Source of the DNA: Hyphomicrobiales bacterium
Lineage (GTDB): Bacteria > Pseudomonadota > Alphaproteobacteria > Rhizobiales > Rhizobiaceae
Assembly (NCBI GenBank): GCA_900466005.1
Contig: UEGQ01000016.1
Span: 1 to 34,523, forward strand
Length of the DNA stretch: 34,523 bases
Direction of reading: 5' to 3'
The notes under the pieces were generated by a model that ran no database searches, was not told the DNA's origin, and saw only the letters and a program-made list of their open reading frames with translations. A program made the translations under genes and the position numbers. This document shows, piece by piece, positions 1-7,872 of this stretch (within the stretch, counting starts at the first letter, position 1; each line of letters begins with the position of its first letter).

Positions 1-68
1 CGACTTGCACGAAACCGTCAGGACTGACTTCATTTCACATATTCCTTCGCACGCAAGATCGGCAATGC

Positions 69-92
69 GACCCCGAAGTGAACTTCGAGGTC
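69..92 (-). terminator. possible hairpin terminator after gmaS
   Basis: An 11-bp stem (one G-U pair) with a 2-nt gap between the arms lies 27 bases past the gmaS stop. No T-run follows on the minus strand, so intrinsic termination is uncertain and it may only protect the mRNA 3' end. Apart from this hairpin, nothing gene-like was recognised in positions 1-118. Confidence 0.35.
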
Positions 93-118
93 GATCAGCT
101 CCTAGCGGATCTCGGTCT

Positions 119-1426
119 TCATATGTCAAGGGTCGTCTCATGCTCCCACGACGTGAACTGGGAGCAATAGGCGTTCCATTCGCCGCGCTTCAGCTTGATA
201 TAGGCAGCCGAAAAGTCCTCGCCGAGCACCTCCTGCAGGGCTGTGTCCTTCTCGTACTCGCGAAGCGCGTCGAGCAGGTTGAGTGGAAGCCTCGGAGCAT
301 CCTTCACCGTGTGTCCGTCGCGATACATGTCGATGTCGTAGTGCGGTCCCGGGTCGGCATTGCCGCGCATGCCGGAAAGACCAGCCGCGATGATGATCGC
401 CTGCAGCAGATAGGGGTTGACCGCGCCGTCCGGCAGGCGAAGCTCGAAACGGCCCGGCCCCGGAACACGCACCATATGGGTGCGGTTGTTGCCGGTCCAC
501 GTGACGGTATCCGGCGCCCAGGTCGCGCCCGAAACGGTGCGGGGCGCATTGATGCGCTTGTAGGAATTGACTGTCGGGTTGGTGACCGCGGCGAGTGCTG
601 CGGCGTGCCGCATGATACCGCCGAGAAAGGTCTTGCCCTGCACAGACAAACCGAACGGCATGTCGGCATCGGCAAAGGCGTTCACCTTTCCGTCCAGATC
701 CCAGACGGAGATATGCGCGTGGCAACCGTTGCCCGTCAGTCCCTTGAACGGCTTCGGCATGAAGGTGGCGCGCAATCCGTGCTTCTCGGCGACGGACTTG
801 ACCATGAACTTGAAGAAGGAGTGTTTGTCGGCGGTATTGAGGGCATCGTCGTATTCCCAGTTCATCTCGAACTGGCCGTTCGCGTCCTCGTGGTCGTTCT
901 GGTACGGCTTCCAGCCGAGTTCGAGCATATAATCGCAAATCTCGGCGATCACGTCGTATCGGCGCATGAGCGCCTGCTGGTCGTAGCAGGGCTTTTCCGC
1001 CGTATCGAACACGTCGGAAATCGCCGATCCCTCGGCCGAGATCAGAAAGAACTCGGGTTCCACACCGGTCTTGACGCGCAAACCCTGTTTGGCCGCCTCG
1101 CCCACCAGTTTCTTGAGCACGACGCGCGGCGCCTGGGCCACCGGCTTGTCGTCCATGGCGCAATCGGCGGCAACCCACGCCACCTCCTTCTTCCAGGGCA
1201 ACTGGATCACCGAGGAAGGGTCCGGCATGGCGAAAAGATCGGGGTGCGCGGGCGTCAGGTCGAGCCAAGTCGCAAAGCCGGCGAAGCCTGCGCCGCCCTC
1301 CTGCATCTCGGCGATCGCCTCGGTCGGCACGAGCTTGGCACGCTGGACGCCGAACAGGTCTGTGTAGCTGATCATAAAGTATCGGATGCCCCGCTCCGCA
1401 GCGAAGCTTGCAAGATCCTGTGTCAC
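119..1426 (-). CDS. gmaS: gamma-glutamylmethylamide synthetase (type III glutamine synthetase family, GlnT-like)
   Basis: This 435-residue glutamine synthetase-family enzyme most likely joins methylamine to glutamate with ATP, giving gamma-glutamylmethylamide, in the cytoplasm. The N-terminal beta-grasp region (about residues 15-100) is followed by the catalytic domain. Visible active-site features are the E-P-E-F metal site near residue 124, N-G-x-x-H-x-H around 230-240, and a downstream R-x-P-G-x-x-R-x-E-x-R segment. The start is GTG at 1426, with AGGGGA at 1432-1437 as ribosome binding site. It is the last gene of the mgsABC-gmaS run, 87 bp after mgsC. In Sinorhizobium the homologue is called glnT. 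The neighbouring N-methylglutamate synthase and dehydrogenase genes favour the methylamine role over ordinary glutamine synthesis. Family assignment is firm; substrate is inferred from context. Confidence 0.85.
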   Translation of the reverse strand: MTQDLASFAAERGIRYFMISYTDLFGVQRAKLVPTEAIAEMQEGGAGFAGFATWLDLTPAHPDLFAMPDPSSVIQLPWKKEVAWVAADCAMDDKPVAQAPRVVLKKLVGEAAKQGLRVKTGVEPEFFLISAEGSAISDVFDTAEKPCYDQQALMRRYDVIAEICDYMLELGWKPYQNDHEDANGQFEMNWEYDDALNTADKHSFFKFMVKSVAEKHGLRATFMPKPFKGLTGNGCHAHISVWDLDGKVNAFADADMPFGLSVQGKTFLGGIMRHAAALAAVTNPTVNSYKRINAPRTVSGATWAPDTVTWTGNNRTHMVRVPGPGRFELRLPDGAVNPYLLQAIIIAAGLSGMRGNADPGPHYDIDMYRDGHTVKDAPRLPLNLLDALREYEKDTALQEVLGEDFSAAYIKLKRGEWNAYCSQFTSWEHETTLDI

Positions 1427-1471
1427 GTCGTTCCCCTGTTTTTATGGATTGAGACACATTCGTTGAAAGAA

Positions 1472-1508
1472 GAATGGCCGCATCCGTGGGAGTCGGATGC
1501 GGCCATTC
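1472..1508 (-). promoter_or_regulatory. strong intercistronic hairpin between mgsC and gmaS
   Basis: Two perfect 15-nt arms (1472-1486 and 1494-1508) flank a 7-nt loop, beginning 5 bases beyond the mgsC stop codon. On the minus strand only a broken T-rich stretch follows. It could partly terminate transcription or stabilise the upstream mRNA, so that gmaS is expressed at a different level from mgsABC. The structure is seen directly; the role is inferred. Confidence 0.55.
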
Positions 1509-1513
1509 GGGTT

Positions 1514-2842
1514 TTAGAAACCGCCCTTGCCCGGGTACCAGTTCGTTCCGGCAAGCGGCACCTGCGCCATGGCGGCCGCTTCCATCGTCAGGGCGACGAG
1601 ATCTTCCGGTTCCAGGTTGTGGACATGGTTCTTGCCGCAGGCGCGGGCGATCGTCTGGGCTTCGAGGGTCATCACCTTGAGGTAGTTTGCCAGTCTTCGG
1701 CCGGCGACCACCGGGTCCAGGCGCTGCATCAGGTCCGGATCCTGCGTCGTGATGCCGGCCGGGTCCTTGCCTTCGTGCCAGTCGTCATAGGCGCCGGCGG
1801 TGGTACCGAGCTTCTGATATTCCTCTTCCCACTTCGGATCGTTGTCGCCGATCGCAACCAGCGCCGCCGTGCCGATCGCAACGGCGTCGGCACCGAGGGC
1901 GAGCGCCTTGGCGACATCGGCGCCTGAACGGATGCCCCCCGAGACAATCAATTGAACCTTGCGGTGCATGCCGAGATCCTGCAGCGCCTGAACCGCCGGG
2001 CGGATGCAGGCGAGCGTCGGCATGCCGACATGTTCGATGAAAACGTCCTGCGTTGCGGCCGTACCGCCCTGCATGCCGTCGAGCACCACGACGTCGGCGC
2101 CCGCCTTCACGGCGAGCGCCGTATCGTAATAGGGGCGCGCGCCGCCGACCTTCACATAGATCGGCTTTTCCCAGTCGGTGATCTCGCGAAGCTCCAGGAT
2201 CTTGATTTCCAGATCGTCGGGACCGGTCCAGTCCGGGTGGCGGCAGGCGGATCGCTGGTCGATGCCCTTGGGCAGATTGCGCATTTCGGCGACGCGATCG
2301 GAAATCTTCTGGCCGAGCAACATACCGCCGCCGCCGGGCTTGGCGCCTTGCCCGACCACGACCTCAATTGCGTCGGCCCGGCGCAGATCCTTCGGATTCA
2401 TGCCGTATCGCGACGGCAGGTACTGGTAGACGAGCGTTTGCGAATGGCCGCGTTCCTCGTCGGTCATGCCGCCGTCGCCGGTGGTTGTCGAGGTTCCCGC
2501 CGCGGTCGCACCCCGCCCCAGTGCTTCCTTGGCGCTGCCGGAAAGCGCACCAAAGCTCATCCCGGCAATGGTGATCGGGATCTTCAGCTCGATCGGCTTC
2601 CTGGCGAAGCGCGTGCCGAGAACGACGGTGGTGTCGCAACGCTCGCGATACCCCTCGAGCGGATAGCGCGAGATAGAAGCTCCGAGGAAAAGGAGATCGT
2701 CGAAGTGTGGCACCTTGCGTTTTGTGCCGCCTCCACGAATGTCATAGATGCCGGTGGCGGCGGCGCGGCGGATCTCGGCCAGCGTATAGTCGTCGAAGGT
2801 GGCGGATTTGCGCGGCGGCGTATGGGGATTGTGATAGCTCAT
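1514..2842 (-). CDS. mgsC: N-methylglutamate synthase, FMN glutamate synthase-like subunit (MgsC/GlxD)
   Basis: This 442-residue protein matches the FMN-binding TIM-barrel domain of glutamate synthase large subunits, carried as a separate polypeptide. Glycine-rich segments typical of the family are present: G-M-S-F-G-A-L-S near residue 95, G-x-G-x-K-P-G-G-G-G near 165-175, and a phosphate-binding V-S-G-G-I-R-S-G segment near 305. With MgsA (amidotransferase) and MgsB (GXGXG domain) it should form N-methylglutamate synthase, which transfers methylamine to 2-oxoglutarate. It starts 20 bp after mgsB ends and shares its transcription unit. Rhizobial genomes often label it glxD. FMN dependence and complex formation come from the family; the methylamine role comes from the gene neighbourhood. 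Confidence 0.85.
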   Translation of the reverse strand: MSYHNPHTPPRKSATFDDYTLAEIRRAAATGIYDIRGGGTKRKVPHFDDLLFLGASISRYPLEGYRERCDTTVVLGTRFARKPIELKIPITIAGMSFGALSGSAKEALGRGATAAGTSTTTGDGGMTDEERGHSQTLVYQYLPSRYGMNPKDLRRADAIEVVVGQGAKPGGGGMLLGQKISDRVAEMRNLPKGIDQRSACRHPDWTGPDDLEIKILELREITDWEKPIYVKVGGARPYYDTALAVKAGADVVVLDGMQGGTAATQDVFIEHVGMPTLACIRPAVQALQDLGMHRKVQLIVSGGIRSGADVAKALALGADAVAIGTAALVAIGDNDPKWEEEYQKLGTTAGAYDDWHEGKDPAGITTQDPDLMQRLDPVVAGRRLANYLKVMTLEAQTIARACGKNHVHNLEPEDLVALTMEAAAMAQVPLAGTNWYPGKGGF

Positions 2843-2862
2843 TTGTCTTGCCCTTCGCCGGA

Positions 2863-3552
2863 TCAGTACGCGTCAGCGTTGTCGATGTTGAAATTGTAGA
2901 GCTTGCGGGCAGAGCCGTAGCGTTTGAACTCCTCCGGCTTGACGCCGGTGACGCCAGCTTTTTCCAGGAGTTCCGCCAGCGCTTCGAGATGCTCGGAACG
3001 CATCTCCTTCTCGATGCAATCGGCGCCGAGGCTCTTGACGTTGCCACGCACGAAGAGCTTCGCCTCGTAGAGGCTGTCGCCCAGCGCATCGCCGGCATCG
3101 CCACAGACCACCAGATGACCCGACTGCGCCATGAAGGCCGACATGTGTCCGATATTGCCGTGCACGACGATATCGATCCCCTTCATGGAGATGCCGCAGC
3201 GCGAGGCTGCATTGCCCTTGATGACGAGAAGACCGCCACGGCCGGTCGCACCGGCATATTGCGAGGCGTCGCCCTCGATGACGACGGTTCCCGACATCAT
3301 GTTTTCGGCGACGCCCGGGCCGGCCGAACCATGGACGGTGACCGCACCGCCGTCATTCATGCCGGCGCAGTAGTATCCGACCGAGCCCTTCACCTCGACG
3401 GTGACGGGAGCATCGATGCCGACGGCAACCGCGTGGCTGCCGCGCGGATTGACCACCTCGAAAACGTTGTCGTTGGCGCCTGCACCGAGGTTGCGCAGTG
3501 CTTGATTGAGCTCCCGGAGCGGCTGGATGGAGAGATCGAACGTGGGCATCAT
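2863..3552 (-). CDS. mgsB: N-methylglutamate synthase GXGXG subunit (MgsB/GlxC)
   Basis: This 229-residue protein corresponds to the GXGXG (alpha subunit C-terminal) beta-helix domain of glutamate synthase, encoded on its own. It shows the expected ladder of short glycine-rich beta repeats between about residues 45 and 190, for example N-P-R-G-S-H-A-V-A-V-G near 50 and V-H-G-N-I-G-H-M near 130. The domain is structural and links the amidotransferase and FMN subunits. The gene lies 14 bp after mgsA and 20 bp before mgsC, so the three are almost certainly one operon. No active site is expected. Confidence 0.85.
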   Translation of the reverse strand: MMPTFDLSIQPLRELNQALRNLGAGANDNVFEVVNPRGSHAVAVGIDAPVTVEVKGSVGYYCAGMNDGGAVTVHGSAGPGVAENMMSGTVVIEGDASQYAGATGRGGLLVIKGNAASRCGISMKGIDIVVHGNIGHMSAFMAQSGHLVVCGDAGDALGDSLYEAKLFVRGNVKSLGADCIEKEMRSEHLEALAELLEKAGVTGVKPEEFKRYGSARKLYNFNIDNADAY

Positions 3553-3566
3553 GTTTCCTCGATTGG

Positions 3567-4472
3567 TCAGGCAGCCTGGCTGTGATCCCAGAAGTAGACG
3601 GTCGCCGGCTCCGGCTCCCAGACGCGGGCGTTCTCGATGCCCGGAAGATTGACGAGAGCCCGGTATTCGGAGCCGAAGGCAACGTACTGGTCGGTCTCGG
3701 CCATGACGGCGGGCTTGCAGGCGATCGGATCCCGCACCACGCCGAAGCCCGATCTGGTGCCGACGACGAAAGTGAAGAAGCCGTCTAGGTCGTCGAGCGC
3801 GCTGGTCAGCGCCTCTCCGAGGTCCTTGCCGCCGGCCATCTCGGCCGTGAGGTAGGCGGCAGCGACCTCGGAGTCGTTCTGCGTCTCGAAGGTCATGCCG
3901 ACCCTTGTCAGTTCACGGCGCAGGTTGTTGTGGTTGGAAAGCGAGCCATTGTGCACGAGGCATTGGTCGGCTCCGGTGGAAAAGGGATGGGCACCGAGCG
4001 TCGTTACAGCGCTTTCCGTCGCCATGCGGGTGTGCCCGATGCCGTGAGTGCCACCCATGGAGCGCACGTCGAAACGCGCAACGACATCCTTCGGAAGACC
4101 CGTTTCCTTGTAGATCTCGACGCTTTCGCCCGCTCCCATCACGCGAACGGCGGGGCGAACCGACGCAAGCACGCCGCGGATGTCGGCAAGCCTCTCCGCC
4201 GGTATGTCGATGACAGCGTGGGTACTCTTGACCTGGACCTTTGCCGAGACGCCGGCCGTCACCAGGCCCTTTTCGAGTCCGGCGAAGTCGACCGCCGGGT
4301 CGGCTGACTGTACGGTTACCTTCGCCCGGCCGGGCTCGACCGTTCCGTAGATCGCGATACCGGCTGAATCGGGACCGCGATCGGTCATCGTGATCAACAT
4401 GTCCGACAGCAGCGCACCCAGCTGCGGTTCGAGACCCGGATCCTTCAGGAACAGTCCAACAATGCCGCACAT
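3567..4472 (-). CDS. mgsA: N-methylglutamate synthase, class II glutamine amidotransferase-like subunit (MgsA/GlxB)
   Basis: This 301-residue protein is a stand-alone Ntn-type class II glutamine amidotransferase domain. It begins M-C-G-I-V-G, placing the catalytic cysteine at position 2, which fixes the ATG at 4472. Other family features are the R-G-P-D-S-A-G-I segment near residue 33, G-H-T-R-M-A-T near 146-152 and H-N-G-S-L-S-N-H-N near 174-182. In the synthase it should release the amino or methylamino group from gamma-glutamylmethylamide or glutamine for transfer to 2-oxoglutarate. It is the first gene of the leftward mgsABC-gmaS run. Its ribosome binding site (CCTCTCC on the plus strand, 4481-4487) lies within an inverted repeat, described separately. 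Confidence 0.85.
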   Translation of the reverse strand: MCGIVGLFLKDPGLEPQLGALLSDMLITMTDRGPDSAGIAIYGTVEPGRAKVTVQSADPAVDFAGLEKGLVTAGVSAKVQVKSTHAVIDIPAERLADIRGVLASVRPAVRVMGAGESVEIYKETGLPKDVVARFDVRSMGGTHGIGHTRMATESAVTTLGAHPFSTGADQCLVHNGSLSNHNNLRRELTRVGMTFETQNDSEVAAAYLTAEMAGGKDLGEALTSALDDLDGFFTFVVGTRSGFGVVRDPIACKPAVMAETDQYVAFGSEYRALVNLPGIENARVWEPEPATVYFWDHSQAA

Positions 4473-4482
4473 GACGACTACC

Positions 4483-4503
4483 TCTCCGTTCAGGTTACGG
4501 AGA
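4483..4503 (-). promoter_or_regulatory. mgsA leader inverted repeat overlapping the ribosome binding site
   Basis: Arms of 7 nt (4483-4489 and 4497-4503) are separated by 7 nt, and the arm nearer the gene contains most of the mgsA ribosome binding site. It could act as a DNA operator for one of the two adjacent regulators, or as an RNA hairpin masking the ribosome site. The remaining region to 4566 must hold the mgsABC-gmaS promoter. A weak candidate on the minus strand is TTGATG followed 17 nt later by TAGCTC. Confidence 0.4.
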
Positions 4504-4566
4504 TAGAGCTATCACACGGCTATTCGGACATCAACACACAGGAATATTTTTTTCCTTACATTAAAC

Positions 4567-5220
4567 TTATCCTTCCGACCCGGGTCGGTTCTGCGGGTAG
4601 GAAATGATCGACAGATAGCGCGCCGGCAATGTCACGAGTTCTTCGGGTCCGTGCGGTGCGTCGGCATCGAAGAACAGGCTGTCGCCCGGCTGCATCCGGT
4701 AGAGCTGCTCCCCGTGGCGATAGACGACCTCGCCTTCCAGCATGTAGAGAAACTCCATGCCTTCGTGCTGGAAAGTCGGAAAGACATCCGAATCCTTGGT
4801 CAGCGTGATCAGATAGGGTTCGACCATGACCCCGCTGGTATTGTTCTCGATGTGGCCGAGGAGACTGTATTGGTGGCCGGCGCGGGTGCCGCGGCGCTCC
4901 ATGCTGACCCCCTCGCCTGCCTTGACGAAGGTCGCGCTGCGGGGTTCCTCGAAGCGGCGAAAGAAGGCGGTGATCGGCACGCCGAGCGCCCGCGACAGGG
5001 TCTGCAGCGTCGTCAGCGAAGGCGACGTGTTGCCGGTCTCGATCTTCGACAACATGCCGATCGACATGCCCGTCGATGCCGCGAGATCGGCAACGGTAAT
5101 GCCGAGCTTCTTGCGAAAAGTCCGGACCTCATGGCCGATGGCCATTTCGAGGTTGTTTTCCCGCGGCTCGCGAACCGCATGGGGATCCTGCGAAAGGACG
5201 CGCTTATCTTCTCTCGTCAT
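4567..5220 (-). CDS. XRE-family regulator with C-terminal cupin sensor domain
   Basis: This is a 217-residue transcriptional regulator. A helix-turn-helix of the XRE type spans about residues 30-85 (V-A-D-L-A-A-S-T-G-M-S followed by L-S-K-I-E). A cupin fold covers about 140-212, with the typical H-E-G-M-E-F-L-Y-x-L-E-G and P-G-D-S-L-x-F segments. Proteins of this layout bind a small metabolite in the cupin and repress or activate nearby catabolic genes. The ATG at 5220 is chosen because GGAGGA lies 6 nt upstream; a longer frame would run deep into glxA. Its start overlaps the end of glxA by 17 bp, so translation is probably coupled. It is likely to control mgsABC-gmaS immediately downstream, by inference. 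Confidence 0.85.
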   Translation of the reverse strand: MTREDKRVLSQDPHAVREPRENNLEMAIGHEVRTFRKKLGITVADLAASTGMSIGMLSKIETGNTSPSLTTLQTLSRALGVPITAFFRRFEEPRSATFVKAGEGVSMERRGTRAGHQYSLLGHIENNTSGVMVEPYLITLTKDSDVFPTFQHEGMEFLYMLEGEVVYRHGEQLYRMQPGDSLFFDADAPHGPEELVTLPARYLSIISYPQNRPGSEG

Positions 5221-6238
5221 GCTTCTTCCTCCGCTTGTCCTCTGTCTGGCAGGATAGCGTATCTTGAACTTTATGAACGTTCCGCCGCAAGGCAGCCGGC
5301 GTGGTGCCGAATAATATCTTGAACGCGTTGGAGAAATGGCCGGCGCTCGAAAAACCCGAGGCAAACGCCACCTCCGAGATGGACAAGGGGCTCTGTTCAA
5401 CGAGCCGACGCGCATGGGTCAGCCGGATCCGGCGATAGGTGTCCAGAAAACCTTCTTCCATGTGCGCGGCAAACAACCGGTCGAGGTGGCGCACGCTCGT
5501 TCCGGCAAAACGCGCCATGGCGGCCCGGCCGAGCGGCTGTTCGATGCTCGCCTCCATCTTCTCCAGGACGGCGAGCAGAATCGGATGATGGGTCCCGAAC
5601 CGCTCGGCGGACGAACCGCGCTGGGGCGCTTCCGGCTCCGCGACGGCCGTGTGCAGGTACCAGTCGGAAACGCGGCGGGCGAAATGGGACCCCATGCGCT
5701 CGCCGATCAGGGCGTGCATCATGTCGAGGGGTGCAATCCCGCCGGCGCAGGTGATCCGGTCTCCATCAATGACGTAGCGCGCATGGCGGGGGGTGAGATG
5801 GCCGAAAGCCTCACGCAGCACCGGCGCGTGTTCCCAGTGGATGGTGAAGTCGCGATTGTCGAGCAGGCCGGCCGCCGCCAGCACGTAGGCGCCGCTCGAA
5901 ATGCCGCCGACACGGATGCCCAGACGGGGCAAGCGTCTCAGCCTTCCGAAGTCCGCCTCAGACAGCGCCCAGTCCCGGGGACCACCACCGGCAACGACGA
6001 AGACCATGTTGCAGGTCCCGCCGGCCTTCTCGAGAGGTTGACACTCGAAAGCCGTCCCCGACGAACTCGTCACCGGTCGCCCGTCCGTCGATAGCGCCAC
6101 GACCTCGTAAAGATCGACGCCACTGATCAGGTTCGCCGCACGCAAGGGCTCGGTCGCCGAGGCGAAAGACATCAGCGCAAAATTCGGCATGAGGAGAAAG
6201 CCGATCCTCTGACTGCCGCGCGGTTCGGAATGAGCCAT
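5204..6238 (-). CDS. glxA: GlxA-type AraC family regulator with DJ-1/PfpI-like domain
   Basis: This 344-residue regulator has an N-terminal DJ-1/PfpI (class I amidotransferase-like) domain at about residues 10-190 and an AraC/XylS double helix-turn-helix at about 225-325 (M-A-R-F-A-G-T-S-V-R-H-L-D-R-L-F, then S-E-V-A-F-A-S-G-F-S-S). At the elbow where an active amidase would have cysteine, the sequence reads G-G-I-S-S-G-A, so the domain is probably a ligand sensor rather than an enzyme. It is transcribed divergently from mgdA and upstream of the mgs genes, the arrangement seen for rhizobial glxA. It probably responds to a methylated amine or N-methylglutamate and activates one or both arms, by inference. 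Confidence 0.85.
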   Translation of the reverse strand: MAHSEPRGSQRIGFLLMPNFALMSFASATEPLRAANLISGVDLYEVVALSTDGRPVTSSSGTAFECQPLEKAGGTCNMVFVVAGGGPRDWALSEADFGRLRRLPRLGIRVGGISSGAYVLAAAGLLDNRDFTIHWEHAPVLREAFGHLTPRHARYVIDGDRITCAGGIAPLDMMHALIGERMGSHFARRVSDWYLHTAVAEPEAPQRGSSAERFGTHHPILLAVLEKMEASIEQPLGRAAMARFAGTSVRHLDRLFAAHMEEGFLDTYRRIRLTHARRLVEQSPLSISEVAFASGFSSAGHFSNAFKILFGTTPAALRRNVHKVQDTLSCQTEDKRRKKHDERR

Positions 6239-6330
6239 GGCCCGTTCCTACATCATTATGTCCCCTTGACGCAATGCAACCCGATGCGCCCGGTCTAAGC
6301 TCCCCAAACATCGGAAGGATTCCAGACGCC
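6239..6330. promoter_or_regulatory. divergent promoter region between glxA and mgdA
   Basis: These 92 bp must carry both the leftward glxA promoter and the rightward mgdABCD promoter. No convincing paired -35/-10 boxes were found. A TTGACG at 6267-6272 has no good -10 partner at normal spacing, which fits a promoter that needs an activator such as GlxA. The mgdA ribosome binding site GGAAGGA is at 6313-6319. Confidence 0.4.
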
Positions 6331-7581
6331 ATGCGCTATTCAGCTTTCTCAATTCTGCTCAACGGATTGCGCGGCAATGCATCGTGGAAGCCGGCCTGGC
6401 GGGAGCCGGCGCCCAAGCCGCATTACGATGTCGTTATCGTCGGCGGTGGCGGTCACGGCCTGGCGACGGCCTATTACCTTGCGAAGGCCTTCGGCATCCG
6501 CAACGTCGCGGTTCTCGAGAAGAGTTATGTCGGCTCGGGCAATGTCGGCCGCAACACGACGATCATCCGGTCGAACTACCTGCTGCCGGGCAACAACCCG
6601 TTCTACGAGCTGTCGATGAAGCTGTGGGAGGGCCTGGAACAGGACTTCAACTTCAATGCCATGGTCTCGCAGCGCGGCGTATTGAACCTCTGCCATTCCG
6701 ACGCACAGCGTGACGCCTATACCCGGCGCGGCAACGCCATGCGCCTGCACGGGGTGGATGCGGACCTGCTCGACAGGGCGCAAGTGCGGACAATGCTGCC
6801 CTTCCTCGATTTCGACAACGCCCGCTTCCCGATAAAGGGCGGCCTCCTACAGCGCCGCGGCGGCACGGTGCGGCACGACGGCGTCGCCTGGGGTTACGCA
6901 CGCGGCGCCGACGCCATGGGTGTCGACATCATCCAGAATTGCGAGGTGACCGCGATCCGCCGCGACAACGGCAAGGTGACGGGGGTCGAGACCTCCAGGG
7001 GTTTCATCGGCTGCGGCAAGCTCGCGGTGGCGGTCGCCGGCAATTCCTCCCGCGTTGCCGAGATGGTGGACATGAAGCTGCCGATCGAAAGCCATGTCCT
7101 CCAGGCCATCGTGTCGGAGGGACTGAAACCCTTCATCGATTGCGTCGTCACCTTCGGCGCGGGCCATTTCTACGTCTCGCAGTCGGACAAGGGCGGCCTC
7201 GTCTTCGGCGGCGACATCGACGGCTACAATTCCTATGCCCAGCGCGGCAACCTTGCGACCGTGGAACATGTGGTCGAAGCCGGCAAGGCGATGATCCCGG
7301 CCCTTTCCCGCGTGCGGGTGCTTCGCGCCTGGGGCGGCATCATGGACATGAGCATGGACGGCACGCCGATCATCGACCGCACGCCCATCGACAATCTCTA
7401 TCTCAATGCCGGCTGGTGCTACGGCGGCTTCAAGGCGACGCCTGGTTCCGGCTTCTGCTTCGCCCATCTGATCGCGAAAGACGAGCCGCACCAAGTGACG
7501 CGCGAGATGCGTCTCGATCGCTTCGCGCGCGGCTACCTCGTCGACGAGAAGGGCCAGGGCGCCCAGCCGAACCTCCACTGA
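6331..7581 (+). CDS. mgdA: N-methylglutamate dehydrogenase subunit A (sarcosine oxidase beta-like)
   Basis: This 416-residue flavoprotein is homologous to the beta subunit of heterotetrameric sarcosine oxidase and has that family's usual length. An FAD-binding G-G-G-G-H-G-L-A-T-A motif sits near residues 38-47. The histidine of R-H-D-G-V-A-W (about residue 182) fits the site of covalent FMN attachment in the family. It should carry the catalytic centre that oxidises N-methylglutamate to glutamate and formaldehyde. The start at 6331 (M-R-Y-S-A-F-S) matches the conserved N-terminus of SoxB proteins; an in-frame ATG 57 bases upstream would add an atypical extension. First gene of mgdABCD. With mgsABC and gmaS adjacent, N-methylglutamate is a better substrate guess than sarcosine. 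Confidence 0.85.
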   Translation: MRYSAFSILLNGLRGNASWKPAWREPAPKPHYDVVIVGGGGHGLATAYYLAKAFGIRNVAVLEKSYVGSGNVGRNTTIIRSNYLLPGNNPFYELSMKLWEGLEQDFNFNAMVSQRGVLNLCHSDAQRDAYTRRGNAMRLHGVDADLLDRAQVRTMLPFLDFDNARFPIKGGLLQRRGGTVRHDGVAWGYARGADAMGVDIIQNCEVTAIRRDNGKVTGVETSRGFIGCGKLAVAVAGNSSRVAEMVDMKLPIESHVLQAIVSEGLKPFIDCVVTFGAGHFYVSQSDKGGLVFGGDIDGYNSYAQRGNLATVEHVVEAGKAMIPALSRVRVLRAWGGIMDMSMDGTPIIDRTPIDNLYLNAGWCYGGFKATPGSGFCFAHLIAKDEPHQVTREMRLDRFARGYLVDEKGQGAQPNLH

Positions 7582-7599
7582 TTTTCCGGGAGAACGACG

Positions 7600-7872
7600 A
7601 TGGCAAGCCTCATCCCCTGCCCCCACTGCGGCCAGAGACCGAAGGAAGAATTCACGGTGAAGGGCGCCGCGCTCGCCCGCCCCACTCCGGATGCGAGCGC
7701 CGACGCATGGTTCGACTACGTCTATCTCCGGGAGAACCCGCGCGGCCGTTATGACGAATACTGGCACCACACCTCCGGCTGCCGCCGCTGGCTGGTCGTG
7801 ACCCGCGACACCGCCACCCACGAGATCGAAGGTGCGCGAGACGCGGCCTCAAGGAAGGAAGCCACCGAATGA
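7600..7872 (+). CDS. mgdB: N-methylglutamate dehydrogenase subunit B (sarcosine oxidase delta-like)
   Basis: This 90-residue protein is the small zinc-binding delta subunit of the sarcosine oxidase/N-methylglutamate dehydrogenase complex. It has an N-terminal C-P-H-C-G pair and a downstream H-H-T-S-G-C-R-R-W segment (about residues 55-65), which together supply the expected zinc ligands. It is structural rather than catalytic. It begins 18 bp after mgdA, and its stop overlaps the mgdC start in an ATGA, so the two are translationally coupled. Confidence 0.85.
   Translation: MASLIPCPHCGQRPKEEFTVKGAALARPTPDASADAWFDYVYLRENPRGRYDEYWHHTSGCRRWLVVTRDTATHEIEGARDAASRKEATE

Noticed and set aside
5..1927. 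640-residue plus-strand reading frame opposite gmaS and mgsC
   Set aside because: It is an antisense shadow of two strongly recognised genes in GC-rich DNA; it shows no domain and no ribosome site.
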